A stretch of DNA of 22,451 nucleotides from Candidatus Peribacter sp. UBA2144 (lineage in GTDB: Bacteria > Patescibacteriota > Gracilibacteria > Peribacterales > Peribacteraceae): contig DCXE01000016.1 in the NCBI GenBank assembly GCA_002328295.1, positions 1 to 22,451 on the forward strand, read 5' to 3'. A program made the position numbers and the translations under genes. Shown in pieces: positions 1 to 6,749 of the stretch. The first letter of the stretch is position 1. The number at the start of each line of letters is the position of its first letter. Under the pieces are notes generated by a model. It was given only the letters and a program-made list of their open reading frames with translations, had not been told where the DNA came from and did no database searches.

Positions 1-22
1 GCAGTAGCGCAGTAGCGCAGTA
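1..22. repeat. Octamer tandem repeat at left window edge
   Basis: Two full copies and a partial third copy of GCAGTAGC (period 8) run from the window edge to just before rpsG. It is probably the right part of a larger array lying between rpsG and the gene upstream. It belongs to the same general class (period 7-9 degenerate tandem arrays) as the other repeat loci in this window, although this unit is not seen elsewhere here. Confidence 0.6.
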
Positions 23-60
23 CAACTTTCAATATTTCATTCTATTAATTACTCGATACC

Positions 61-513
61 ATGGCAAAGCCAGTCAAAAAGTATATTCCCAAAGATTCTG
101 ATCTTCTGATCGAGAAGTTCATCAGCTGTATGATGATTGGTGGAAAGAAAAGCATTGCCAGAGGAATATTTGAAAATGCTATGGGAATTATAAAGACAAG
201 GACGAACGAGAATCCTTTGGATATTTTCAATAAAGCTTTGCTAAATGTAACTCCCCTGATCGAGGTTAGGCCGAAGCGCGTTGGAGGTTCGGTCTATCAA
301 GTTCCGACCGAAGTTCCACCAAAGCGACAGCAAGCTCTAAGCATCAGGTGGGTTGTTAACGCCGCTCGTGATAGAAAAGGAATGCCCATGGCCCAGAAGC
401 TGGCGATGGAACTTTTGGATGCTTCAGCTGATCAGGGTAATGCGGTTAAAAAGAAACAGGATGTTCTTAAAATGGCACAAGCGAATAAGGCGTTTGCTCA
501 CTTGGCGAAGTAA
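61..513 (+). CDS. rpsG: Small ribosomal subunit protein uS7
   Basis: This is ribosomal protein S7, the primary 16S rRNA 3'-domain binder that nucleates the head of the small subunit and lines the E-site mRNA exit. The 150-residue product has the family core: LLIEKFISCMMIGGKKSIA near the N-terminus, RPKRVGGSVYQVPTEV in the middle (the rRNA-binding beta-ribbon), and the typical ending AVKKKQDVLKMAQANKAFAH. It is a few residues shorter than the usual ~156 because the basic N-terminal tail is trimmed. The ATG at 61 is preceded by AT-rich sequence with no clear Shine-Dalgarno. The rpsG-fusA order is the conserved str operon; rpsL would be expected just left of the window. Identification is secure. 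Confidence 0.97.
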   Translation: MAKPVKKYIPKDSDLLIEKFISCMMIGGKKSIARGIFENAMGIIKTRTNENPLDIFNKALLNVTPLIEVRPKRVGGSVYQVPTEVPPKRQQALSIRWVVNAARDRKGMPMAQKLAMELLDASADQGNAVKKKQDVLKMAQANKAFAHLAK

Positions 514-556
514 TTAAATGTAATAGGTGGGGTTGGTCTTTGTGCAATTGATTGAG

Positions 557-706
557 TCTCAGGGTAATTTTCAATTTTCAATTTGGAATTTTAATTCAAA
601 GCCCAATTTTTAATGATTAATTTCCAAATTTCCATTTTTTGTGCATTGAAAATTGTTCATTGGACCTTGAATGATAATTGAAAATTTTAAATTGAAAATT
701 ACTCAG
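557..706. repeat. Heptamer inverted-array element between rpsG and fusA
   Basis: The AT-rich spacer has a period-7 degenerate array on the left (units like ATTTTCA, 565-597). On the right (about 676-700) is its inverted counterpart built of TTGAAAA-type units. The outer edges also match inversely: CTCAGGGTAATTTTCAATTT at 558-577 against AATTGAAAATTACTCAGAGT at 690-709. The whole can fold into a long imperfect hairpin, a MITE-like layout. No gene is seen between 514 and 793. It probably marks an insertion inside the str operon rather than a classical terminator, since no GC-rich stem plus T-run is present. Confidence 0.6.
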
Positions 707-793
707 AGTATATCAATAATCTTTTCTCGATTAATCCATTGCCAAAACCCTGTTATTTCACTATATTCTCTCGGAATTTCTCCCGTTTTAATC

Positions 794-2890
794 ATGAACC
801 TTAAAGACTTACGAAACATTGGAATCATTGCCCATATAGACGCAGGTAAGACAACCGTTACCGAGCGCGTACTCTTCTATACAGGAATTAACTACAAAAT
901 AGGAGAAGTCCACGAAGGAGAGGCGACAATGGACTGGATGGAGCAGGAACAGGAGCGCGGAATCACAATCACTTCAGCTGCAACCCAGTGTCATTGGAAA
1001 GCTCCGGACGTAACTGGTAAAGAAATTGATTGTACAATAAATATTATCGACACACCGGGCCACGTGGACTTTACTGCAGAAGTTGAGCGCTCGCTCAGAG
1101 TTCTGGATGGCGGAATAATTGTTTTCGATGGTTCGCAGGGAGTGGAGCCCCAGAGTGAAACTGTTTGGAGACAGGCGGATAAATACAATGTTCCTCGCAT
1201 AGCTTTTGTAAACAAGATGGATAAGACAGGAGGGGACTTTTATATGTCCATGGGAAGTATCCATGATCGCCTAAGTAAGAGTGCGGTTGCAATCCAGCTT
1301 CCTATAGGAGAAGAGGACACATTCTCTGGAGTAATAGATCTGATCAAGAAACAAGCTTACACATTCACAGGAAAGATGGGAGAGAAGGTCGAAGAGATAG
1401 AAATGCCATCTGACATGGTAGATAAAGTAACTGAGTATAGATCTCAGCTTATGGAAAAAGTAGCGGAGTGCGATGAAGAACTTTTGGACGCTTATCTGGA
1501 AAATGGAGCTTTGACAGATGAACAGATCATTAAAGGCATCAGAATTGGCACAATTACTAATCAGATTTACCCTGTTCTTTGCGGTTCGGCTCTAAAAAAT
1601 ATGGGAGCTCAGCTTATGCTTAACGCAGTTGTTGCATATCTTCCTTCTCCGCTTGATATCTCGGCGGCAAAAGGCATCAATCCAAAAACCGATGAAGAAG
1701 AAGAGCGTAAGCCGAATAATGATGAACCATTGGCGGCTATTGCTTTCAAGATTGCAACTGATCCGTTTGTAGGAAAACTCACGTTCGTTCGAGTGTACTC
1801 AGGCATCCTTAAATCAGGCGAATCAGTTCTAAACAGCAGGACAACAAAGAAGGAGCGCATTGGGCGCTTGGTTAAAATGCATGCTAACTCAAGGTCAGAA
1901 GTAGATCAGGTAGAAGCCGGAGACATCGCTGCTGTAATAGGACTAAAGGACTGCAGAACCGGCGATACTCTTTGCGACGATTCTAAACCTATTCAATTGG
2001 AATCAATAACATTCGCAGAACCTGTCATCTCGATCGCAGTTGAGCCAAAGACGAAGGTTGATCAGGAGAAGATGGGCGTTGCGCTTCAGAAATTATCAGA
2101 GGAGGATCCGACATTCAGGGTAGAGTCCGATGAAGAAACCGGTCAGGTTATTATATCGGGAATGGGAGAACTTCATCTGGAAATTATTGTTGATCGTATG
2201 AAGCGCGAATTCAAAGTAGAAACAAATGTTGGTAAGCCGCAAGTGGCTTATCGTGAAACAATTCAAAAAGAAGTTGAGCATGATGAGAAATACGTAAAGC
2301 AAACTGGTGGCCGCGGACAATATGGACATGTTGTATTCAAGCTTATTCCGCAGGAGCCAGGCAAAGGTTACGAGTTTGTTAATCACATTGTTGGAGGAAA
2401 GATTCCAAAAGAATATATTAATCCTTGTAACAAGGGATTCCAGGAGGGAATGAACAGAGGAGTAATGGCTGGTTATCCTCTTGTAGATATTATGGTTGAT
2501 CTAATCGATGGTTCTTATCATGATGTGGATTCATCCGAAATAGCATTCAAAACATGTTCATCAGTAGGCCTGCAGGCAGCTGCAAGAAAAGCAGATCCAA
2601 CATTGCTTGAGCCAGTTATGAAAGTGGAAGCAGTAACTCCAGAAGAATTCTTGGGAGACGTAATGGGAGATCTAAACTCACGTCGCGGATTGATTCAAGG
2701 GACAGGTGAGAGAGGAAATGCAAAGACAATTGAATGCAATGTTCCTCTTGCTACAATGTTCGGTTATGCAACGGATCTGAGGTCGATGACACAGGGTCGA
2801 GCAAGTTATTCTATGGAATTTGCGCATTACGATAAGGTGCCACGCAATGTCGCGGACGAAATCATCACAAAGCGGGGTGGAGGAAAATAG
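794..2890 (+). CDS. fusA: Translation elongation factor G
   Basis: EF-G is the GTPase that drives ribosomal translocation and, with RRF, ribosome recycling. The start chosen is ATG 794, because the family begins MxLxxLRNIGIxAHIDAGKT; an in-frame ATG at 671 would add 41 residues encoded by the upstream repeat and is rejected. The product is 698 residues, the normal length. Visible motifs: G1 AHIDAGKT (13-20), switch I RGITITSAAT (55-64), G3 DTPGH (86-90), G4 NKMD (140-143), then domain II, domain III and domain IV (TGGRGQYGHV), and domain V to the C-terminal RGGGK. There is no Shine-Dalgarno. It follows rpsG as in str operons, but EF-Tu does not follow; instead a REP-like element and a second copy of the last codons of fusA lie downstream. 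Confidence 0.97.
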   Translation: MNLKDLRNIGIIAHIDAGKTTVTERVLFYTGINYKIGEVHEGEATMDWMEQEQERGITITSAATQCHWKAPDVTGKEIDCTINIIDTPGHVDFTAEVERSLRVLDGGIIVFDGSQGVEPQSETVWRQADKYNVPRIAFVNKMDKTGGDFYMSMGSIHDRLSKSAVAIQLPIGEEDTFSGVIDLIKKQAYTFTGKMGEKVEEIEMPSDMVDKVTEYRSQLMEKVAECDEELLDAYLENGALTDEQIIKGIRIGTITNQIYPVLCGSALKNMGAQLMLNAVVAYLPSPLDISAAKGINPKTDEEEERKPNNDEPLAAIAFKIATDPFVGKLTFVRVYSGILKSGESVLNSRTTKKERIGRLVKMHANSRSEVDQVEAGDIAAVIGLKDCRTGDTLCDDSKPIQLESITFAEPVISIAVEPKTKVDQEKMGVALQKLSEEDPTFRVESDEETGQVIISGMGELHLEIIVDRMKREFKVETNVGKPQVAYRETIQKEVEHDEKYVKQTGGRGQYGHVVFKLIPQEPGKGYEFVNHIVGGKIPKEYINPCNKGFQEGMNRGVMAGYPLVDIMVDLIDGSYHDVDSSEIAFKTCSSVGLQAAARKADPTLLEPVMKVEAVTPEEFLGDVMGDLNSRRGLIQGTGERGNAKTIECNVPLATMFGYATDLRSMTQGRASYSMEFAHYDKVPRNVADEIITKRGGGK

Positions 2891-2910
2891 TTCGCTTATC
2901 TACGATAGAT

Positions 2911-2940
2911 CCTGAGCGAGCCCGAAGGGCGAGTCGAAGG
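2911..2940. repeat. REP-like palindrome (GAGCGAG/GTCGAAGG type)
   Basis: The sequence CCTGAGCGAGCCCGAAGGGC and the following GAGTCGAAGG is of the REP-like type found between genes in many environmental bacteria (CCCTTCGACTAGCTCAGGGT and variants). A related copy lies at 14637-14661. Here it separates the fusA stop from a duplicated fusA tail (2941-2982). It can form an imperfect hairpin but has no T-run, so a terminator role is uncertain. Confidence 0.55.
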
Positions 2941-2982
2941 GTTGCAGAAGATATTATTACGAAGAGAGGAGGAGGGAAATAA
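2941..2982 (+). pseudogene. Relic of a second fusA 3' end
   Basis: Read from 2941, this segment encodes VAEDIITKRGGGK and a TAA stop. The true fusA ends VADEIITKRGGGK and TAG. Twelve of the thirteen amino acids align with one conservative D/E exchange plus its neighbour, while most third codon positions differ. It is therefore a diverged homologue and not a recent copy. There is no start codon, and the preceding sequence is REP-like. It can be read as the leftover end of a resident fusA after recombination with a foreign one, or of a former second fusA. The octamer array begins directly after its stop. Confidence 0.75.
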
Positions 2983-3142
2983 TAGGTTAGGAGGTTGGGA
3001 GGTTGGGAGGTGAGGAGGTTAGGAGGTTAGGAGGTTGGGAGGTTGGGATGTTAAGAGGTGAGGAGGTGAAGAGGTGAAGAGGTGAATAGGTCGTTAGTTC
3101 CTATTAACCTATTAACCTATAAACCCGTAACCTATTAACCTA
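2983..3142. repeat. Octamer inverted-array element, AGGTT family, copy 1
   Basis: The left part (about 2983-3092) is a G-rich degenerate array of period 8 (units GGAGGTTG, GGAGGTTA, AGGTGAAG). The right part (about 3100-3142) is its inverted counterpart (units CCTATTAA, CCTATAAA). The two arms can pair as a long imperfect hairpin. The right arm, beginning GTTCCTATTAACCTATT, is closely related to that of the element at 7750-7838, so these are two copies of one dispersed family. Both copies abut the 3' end of a gene. Confidence 0.75.
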
Positions 3143-3163
3143 GCATAAGGGCTAAAGGGGTAA

Positions 3164-3192
3164 TTGACAAATAGATCATTATATAATAATAT
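3164..3192 (+). promoter_or_regulatory. Sigma70-type promoter for the small membrane protein
   Basis: There is a perfect -35 TTGACA (3164-3169), a 17-bp AT-rich spacer and a -10 TAATAT (3187-3192); overlapping TATAAT sequences lie on both sides. It reads into the ATG at 3243. It begins the GC-richer cassette, just after the octamer element. Confidence 0.65.
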
Positions 3193-3229
3193 AATTATTG
3201 TGAACTGACGACGAACCGATCCTTTCAAT

Positions 3230-3234
3230 GGAGG
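3230..3234 (+). promoter_or_regulatory. Ribosome binding site that fixes the start at 3243
   Basis: GGAGG ends eight bases before the ATG at 3243. An upstream in-frame ATG at 3228 overlaps this site and has no ribosome site of its own, so 3243 is preferred. Confidence 0.7.
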
Positions 3235-3242
3235 CCAATAAA

Positions 3243-3518
3243 ATGGCTCAAAAACTTCTTTCCTGTTTGTTGGTGCTTTCGATTACTCATGCCACGCTTG
3301 TCGTGGTGATAATCGAAGGCCATCCTATCCGAGAATGGATAAGATTGAACTACATGGCTTTTGCAACCGTCGAAACCGTCGTTTTCGGTATCGTCTTAGC
3401 GATTGCCGCGATTATTCTCAACCTAAGGAAGGGCTCGCGCCTGATCAACGGCTTGTCTATAGCTGCAGGCTTAACGTCCGCTCTTGGGATCTGTGTGCTG
3501 CTTGGTCGGATGTTCTGA
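3243..3518 (+). CDS. Small two- to three-helix membrane protein, unknown function
   Basis: This is a 91-residue hydrophobic protein. Helix 1 (about residues 3-24) has the look of a signal-anchor (QKLLSCLLVLSITHATLVVVII). After a short polar loop (EGHPIREWIRLNY) come helix 2 (about 38-58) and, after a basic turn (LRKGSRL), helix 3 (about 68-88). I do not recognise the family. It has its own consensus promoter, a strong Shine-Dalgarno and a strong downstream terminator, so it is probably expressed as a single gene. These signals and the higher GC match the his-like genes further on rather than rpsG/fusA, which suggests arrival with the same cassette. Confidence 0.7.
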   Translation: MAQKLLSCLLVLSITHATLVVVIIEGHPIREWIRLNYMAFATVETVVFGIVLAIAAIILNLRKGSRLINGLSIAAGLTSALGICVLLGRMF

Positions 3519-3552
3519 AGACCTGCAGCGCGTTCGCTCCTTTCACTCCACG

Positions 3553-3585
3553 GCCCCGCCACCTCTAATTGGCGGGGCTCTTCTC
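3553..3585 (+). terminator. Rho-independent terminator after the small membrane protein
   Basis: A 9-bp perfect stem GCCCCGCCA / TGGCGGGGC with an 8-base loop is followed by TCTTCTC, a pyrimidine-rich but broken T-tract. Confidence 0.7.
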
Positions 3586-3615
3586 AAATATGGAGTGTTT
3601 TAACGAATTAAAACA

Positions 3616-3644
3616 TTGACACGCCTTCGCGCTTAATGTAATCT
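3616..3644 (+). promoter_or_regulatory. Sigma70-type promoter for the TrpR-like regulator
   Basis: TTGACA (3616-3621), a 17-bp spacer and TAATCT (3639-3644). It lies downstream of the preceding terminator and is the only good promoter before the regulator at 3777, which implies a leader of about 125 nt containing the hairpin at 3711-3728. Confidence 0.55.
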
Positions 3645-3689
3645 TTGCTCAGCTTTTAGTTTATATTCAATAGTTATCGGCCATAAGAC

Positions 3690-3740
3690 GCGCTACGGCG
3701 TGTCAGCCTTCGCCCCGCTAGGCGGGGCTACGGCCGACAG
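3690..3740. repeat. GC-rich REP-like palindrome in the regulator leader
   Basis: The hairpin GCCCCGC-TAG-GCGGGGC (3712-3728) is nested between GCCTT...ACGGC flanks. The left flank, GCGCTACGGCGTGTCA (3690-3705), is an imperfect inverse of TGACACGCCTTCGCGC at 3617-3632, inside the promoter. The palindrome lacks a T-run. It could be an operator-like or REP-like element in the leader. Nothing else is seen between 3519 and 3776. Confidence 0.5.
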
Positions 3741-3776
3741 GCAGGCACATATTCTCACTCATTACTTCTTGCAGCT

Positions 3777-4157
3777 ATGGCTAAACGCAGATTTACAGAT
3801 GCAGGCTGGCGAAAGGACCCTTGGTTCAGAGCACTATGTTCTGCACTTGCGTCATGCAAGAACGAGGATGAAATTGCAGAGCTACTTAGGGACATTGGAA
3901 CTCTCTCTGAGCTTCAGGCGTGGAGTGAAAGGCTGGAAGTGGCAAAACTTCTTGCTAAGAAGTTAAGTTACAGAAAGGTTGCAGAAATGACCGGTGCAAG
4001 TACTACTACAGTAACAAGAGTTGCTAAATATATGGAGGATGGAACTGGAGGATATTCTAGATATTTGAAGACTGATAAAAATCATCATGCCTCTTCCCCG
4101 AGCAGGGAGAAGACGGCATCGGTGTTGCAAGGTTATTTAGATAAAGCCCAGAAGTAA
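3777..4157 (+). CDS. TrpR/YerC-YecD family helix-turn-helix regulator
   Basis: The product is a 126-residue DNA-binding protein of the Trp-repressor-like superfamily (YerC/YecD group). The diagnostic region is TLSELQAWSERLEVAKLLAK (42-61), followed by the HTH LSYRKVAEMTGASTTTVTRV (63-82) and the family ending YMEDGTGGY. A basic, low-complexity tail (about 98-126) follows, encoded by sequence that also forms one arm of a possible RNA switch. TrpR binds tryptophan; YerC-type proteins have no well-established ligand, so the effector here is unknown. It lies just upstream of the hisI operon on the same strand and is a natural candidate for its local regulator, which is inference only. Confidence 0.85.
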   Translation: MAKRRFTDAGWRKDPWFRALCSALASCKNEDEIAELLRDIGTLSELQAWSERLEVAKLLAKKLSYRKVAEMTGASTTTVTRVAKYMEDGTGGYSRYLKTDKNHHASSPSREKTASVLQGYLDKAQK

Positions 4158-4177
4158 AAGTAAAAATCCGATCTCGT

Positions 4178-4209
4178 CTCTTCTCTGCTCGTTGCGGGGA
4201 AGAGTTTTT
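4178..4209 (+). terminator. Terminator/possible attenuator before hisI
   Basis: An 11-bp stem CTCTTCTCTGC / GCGGGGAAGAG (two G-U pairs), a TCGTT loop and a run of five T form a good intrinsic terminator, 45 bases before hisI. A segment inside the 3' end of the regulator gene (4090-4122) resembles the reverse complement of 4168-4204 almost throughout, so it can compete for the terminator's 3' arm. No convincing promoter lies between the terminator and hisI. The hisI operon may therefore depend on readthrough controlled at this site. Confidence 0.65.
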
Positions 4210-4253
4210 AGTGTGGTCGGTCTTTTTACAACACAGGAGAAAAGGAGAAAGCT

Positions 4254-4667
4254 GTGGAACTGAACTTCGAGAAGGGCGGTGGCTTTATCACCGCAGTAGC
4301 AGTCTGTGTTTACACAAAGGAGGTTCTGATGGTGGCATCAATGAACCGCGAATCTTGGAAGGAAACTTTGCGTAGCGGTTACGCGACCTACTTTTCCAGG
4401 TCAAGAAATCAACTTTGGAAGAAAGGGGAAACATCTGGGCACACTCAGTGCGTCAAGGAAATCAGGGTTGATTGCGACCTTGATTCAGTAGTGTTGTTTG
4501 TTGATCAGCATGGATTTGCGTGCCACGTTGGTTTCAGGTCGTGCTTCTTTCGATCTTTGGATCGCAAGGGAGTACGGCAAGGCGTCGTAGTACCTGAGGC
4601 ATTGCTCAAGATGGATGATCTGAGCGAACAAATGCATCAGAACAGTTTATCGGATAATATTTTGTAA
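4254..4667 (+). CDS. hisI: Phosphoribosyl-AMP cyclohydrolase
   Basis: HisI opens the adenine ring of PR-AMP to give ProFAR, the third step of histidine synthesis, as a cytosolic zinc enzyme. The 137-residue product has the family core EVLMVASMNRESWKETLRSG, then YFSRSRNQLWKKGETSGH, the metal-binding DCDLD (73-77), and two zinc cysteines in ACH (C90) and SCF (C97). Catalytic ligands thus look intact. It is HisI alone, without a fused HisE domain; no HisE is seen in the window. The start is GTG 4254, set by AAGGAGA five bases upstream. Its stop overlaps the ribosome site of the next gene, so it heads a four-gene operon with hisG. Histidine genes are unusual in CPR-type genomes, and the higher GC and strong ribosome site suggest transfer. 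Confidence 0.93.
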   Translation: MELNFEKGGGFITAVAVCVYTKEVLMVASMNRESWKETLRSGYATYFSRSRNQLWKKGETSGHTQCVKEIRVDCDLDSVVLFVDQHGFACHVGFRSCFFRSLDRKGVRQGVVVPEALLKMDDLSEQMHQNSLSDNIL

Positions 4668-4679
4668 AGGAGAGCCTAA

Positions 4680-5336
4680 ATGTCCAAGATGGATCAATTG
4701 ATTGCTGACTGTCTGTTTGTAATCCAGTTTGTGTGCATAGCAGTCTTCGGGTACGCCCAGTTCTGTCGCATGCTTTGGACTACGCAAGGAGTTAGTATCA
4801 CTTGGTACCTGACTTTTGGTGGGTTCTTGCTTTTGAACCTACTTCTTATGTTCAGAGCTAATCAAGTGAAATCAAGCAGGACGACTCGTCAGGTAATTGT
4901 CAGCTATGCTTTTCTGACGATCGTTGTAGCCGTTCATGTGACGGTGATACTGTGGATGGGCTATGTGTGGGATGGAAACGACTCGTGCACAGCATTTCTG
5001 AGCGGAATGTTGATCATAATGATTGTTATTGTTGCGAGACGATGCAATCTCAAGATCACCGATGCCATGGTGAAGGGATGGATCGCAGTAAGCTTAAGAA
5101 CTGCTCCCCAATTTATCATGGCGTACAAGATCTGGACTGTTGGTGGTGATGGAATCGCCGGTGCGATTCTGATCACAGGACATGTAACAGTTCTGTCGCG
5201 ACTTGGTCAGGTTCTATATTCGCTTAAGGAAGCGAGTTGGGACAGAAATCGGATTGCGACTGCCATGAGCGAAATAGCCAACGAGTTGAGTTGGACGCTG
5301 GTTACAGTTGCTTGGTTTGTGAATCTTTGTTCTTGA
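4680..5336 (+). CDS. PQ-loop/SWEET-like seven-helix membrane protein
   Basis: This 218-residue integral membrane protein has about seven predicted helices (roughly 8-30, 40-58, 72-94, 103-119, 131-149, 157-178, 197-216), which fits the 3+1+3 layout of two PQ-loop triple-helix bundles. Each half carries the motif region: YAQFCRMLWTTQGVS (AQ at 26-27) and TAPQFIMAYKIWTVGG (PQ at 143-144), each followed by a hydrophobic helix. PQ-loop proteins move small solutes; some eukaryotic members carry cationic amino acids including histidine, and SWEETs carry sugars. Lying 12 bases after hisI with its own AAGGAG site, it could transport a substrate or product of the pathway; that link is inference. The family call rests on motif and topology only. 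Confidence 0.6.
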   Translation: MSKMDQLIADCLFVIQFVCIAVFGYAQFCRMLWTTQGVSITWYLTFGGFLLLNLLLMFRANQVKSSRTTRQVIVSYAFLTIVVAVHVTVILWMGYVWDGNDSCTAFLSGMLIIMIVIVARRCNLKITDAMVKGWIAVSLRTAPQFIMAYKIWTVGGDGIAGAILITGHVTVLSRLGQVLYSLKEASWDRNRIATAMSEIANELSWTLVTVAWFVNLCS

Positions 5337-5351
5337 ATTAGGAGAAACGAG

Positions 5352-6047
5352 ATGGCGATCGAGAGAAAGAAACGACGAGAGACTCTGGGTATCAGCGGGA
5401 CAGTGGCAGGACTTAAAGTGCTCACGATCATGTGGTACTACGGGTGGACTGTCGGCAAAAAGAACTGGTTTGGGCTTGAGGTAGAGAGAGTCGATGATGA
5501 TCTCGAGTTGGCGAAGAGGCTTGCAGCATGCGGAACCGACGACAGTCTGTGGGCAGCAATCGTTCCGGAAAACTGGCCGAAGTTCGAAATCCAGGGAATG
5601 TTGGATTCGCTGAGGGGAAAGCGGAAGCGGGCAAAAAGGTGGCTTTCGTTTCCAAAGAGAGAGCTTCGAATTGGACATCGGTTTTGGGAGAATGGAAAGG
5701 AACCAAATTGGAGAAGCCTAAATCCAGTTTTGTTCAAGTCAAAAACCTGTCCAATGCTCATGCATAGCTTGCTGAGCATTGATAGATATAGCTCGTATCA
5801 GATGTTGTTCGACCTTGCTGAGTATGTGTTATTTCCGCAAGGAACTCCGATCATCTTCAGATGCTGGGACACGAAAGGAGCATTTCCCATTGAAGATGAG
5901 TGGAGCGAGCTGGAGACGATTGGCGAGAACGACGATTCACGTACTTACAAAGTCGTCTTGCCGACAAGTAGTGTTGCGAAATTGTTTTATGATCTCACTT
6001 TTACGAGTGGGATGCTCATAACCCACGAAATGAGGAAGGAGAGCTGA
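5352..6047 (+). CDS. Hypothetical protein in the his-like operon
   Basis: This 231-residue protein starts at ATG 5352, six bases after AGGAGA, and ends one base before hisG, so translation of the two is probably coupled. The N-terminus is very basic (AIERKKRRETLG). The middle holds an acidic stretch (VERVDDDLELAKRLAACGTD) and a basic one (LRGKRKRAKRWLSFPKRELR). The C-terminal half is aromatic-rich (LFDLAEYVLFPQGTPIIFRC). No signal peptide or clear membrane helix is seen. I do not recognise the family. It does not show the ExxE helical pattern of HisE/MazG, so I do not propose it as the missing PR-ATP pyrophosphohydrolase. Confidence 0.8.
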   Translation: MAIERKKRRETLGISGTVAGLKVLTIMWYYGWTVGKKNWFGLEVERVDDDLELAKRLAACGTDDSLWAAIVPENWPKFEIQGMLDSLRGKRKRAKRWLSFPKRELRIGHRFWENGKEPNWRSLNPVLFKSKTCPMLMHSLLSIDRYSSYQMLFDLAEYVLFPQGTPIIFRCWDTKGAFPIEDEWSELETIGENDDSRTYKVVLPTSSVAKLFYDLTFTSGMLITHEMRKES

Positions 6048-6048
6048 C

Positions 6049-6717
6049 ATGCATTTTCCAGAAAGAAGAGAACCGTTTGAGGGCGAGCGTTGGATGCGTT
6101 TTGCAGTTCCCCGCGGAAGCTTGGAGGCTCCCGTGATGGAACAGCTTAAGTCAGCCGGTTGCCGCATGTACGACGCTGAAGGCAGGGATGGACTCTGCGG
6201 CGAGTTTGGCACTTCGATATCCCTCCACAAGAGGGATAGGCGGATGATTCACCCGCTCGTTAAGGTCGGCAATTTCCATGCGGGCATAACAGGGAAGGAC
6301 ATCTGCATGGAACAAGGCAACGGCGTGTGCATTCAAGGATTGTTGCCGTCGCCTGTTACCAAATGGGTTCTTGCGGCACCGGAAGGTTTTAAGCCGTGTG
6401 GCATAGTACCAACCGGGTGCGAAATGCCCACATTTGCCGATATCGTAATGCCGAACCTGGCAGATTGGAGCGGTTACAGAATCGTTCGAATCGAGGGTGA
6501 CGAAGAGTGCGTGATCCATGACGGATTATGTCGGGCCATTGTTGTACCAACGGTGACCGGAAGAAGTCTGAGGGAAAAACCCAAAAGACCTCTGGCCATC
6601 GTATCTGGTGGGGATAACCTTTTCGAAAGCCGACCGTGTGTTGTCAGCAAGTATGAGATGTCTAATCGGGATTTTCCCGAACTCAGCGTGCTGATTGAAC
6701 GATTGGTTAAGGACTGA
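6049..6717 (+). CDS. hisG: Divergent ATP phosphoribosyltransferase, HisG-like
   Basis: HisG joins ATP and PRPP, the first step of histidine synthesis. The 222-residue product (short-form HisG size) shows the family start RFAVPRGSLEAPVMEQLKSAG (17-37 region), the periplasmic-binding-like segment VGNFHAGITGKDICME (73-88), and the PRPP-binding region EGDEECVIHDGLCRAIVVPT with TGRSL (170-174). Compared with typical ...GLADAICDLVSTGATL, the acidic residue before the loop is replaced (AIVVPTVTG), so activity is uncertain. Short HisG normally needs HisZ, which is not seen. The start is ATG 6049 with AAGGAGA at 6036-6042. It is the last gene of the operon and is followed by a strong terminator. Confidence 0.8.
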   Translation: MHFPERREPFEGERWMRFAVPRGSLEAPVMEQLKSAGCRMYDAEGRDGLCGEFGTSISLHKRDRRMIHPLVKVGNFHAGITGKDICMEQGNGVCIQGLLPSPVTKWVLAAPEGFKPCGIVPTGCEMPTFADIVMPNLADWSGYRIVRIEGDEECVIHDGLCRAIVVPTVTGRSLREKPKRPLAIVSGGDNLFESRPCVVSKYEMSNRDFPELSVLIERLVKD

Positions 6718-6749
6718 CCACGACGTCTGCGCCCTGTGCGTAGATATTA

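Noticed and set aside
671..793. 41-residue N-terminal extension of EF-G
   Set aside because: Encoded by the AT-rich repeat element; the conserved EF-G start is at 794.
514..793. tRNA or other structured RNA between rpsG and fusA
   Set aside because: No cloverleaf or conserved T-loop; the structure is explained by the heptamer inverted arrays.
3700..3966. Plus-strand frame overlapping the TrpR-like gene
   Set aside because: Out of frame with a clear HTH protein and starts inside a GC-rich palindrome; no domain.
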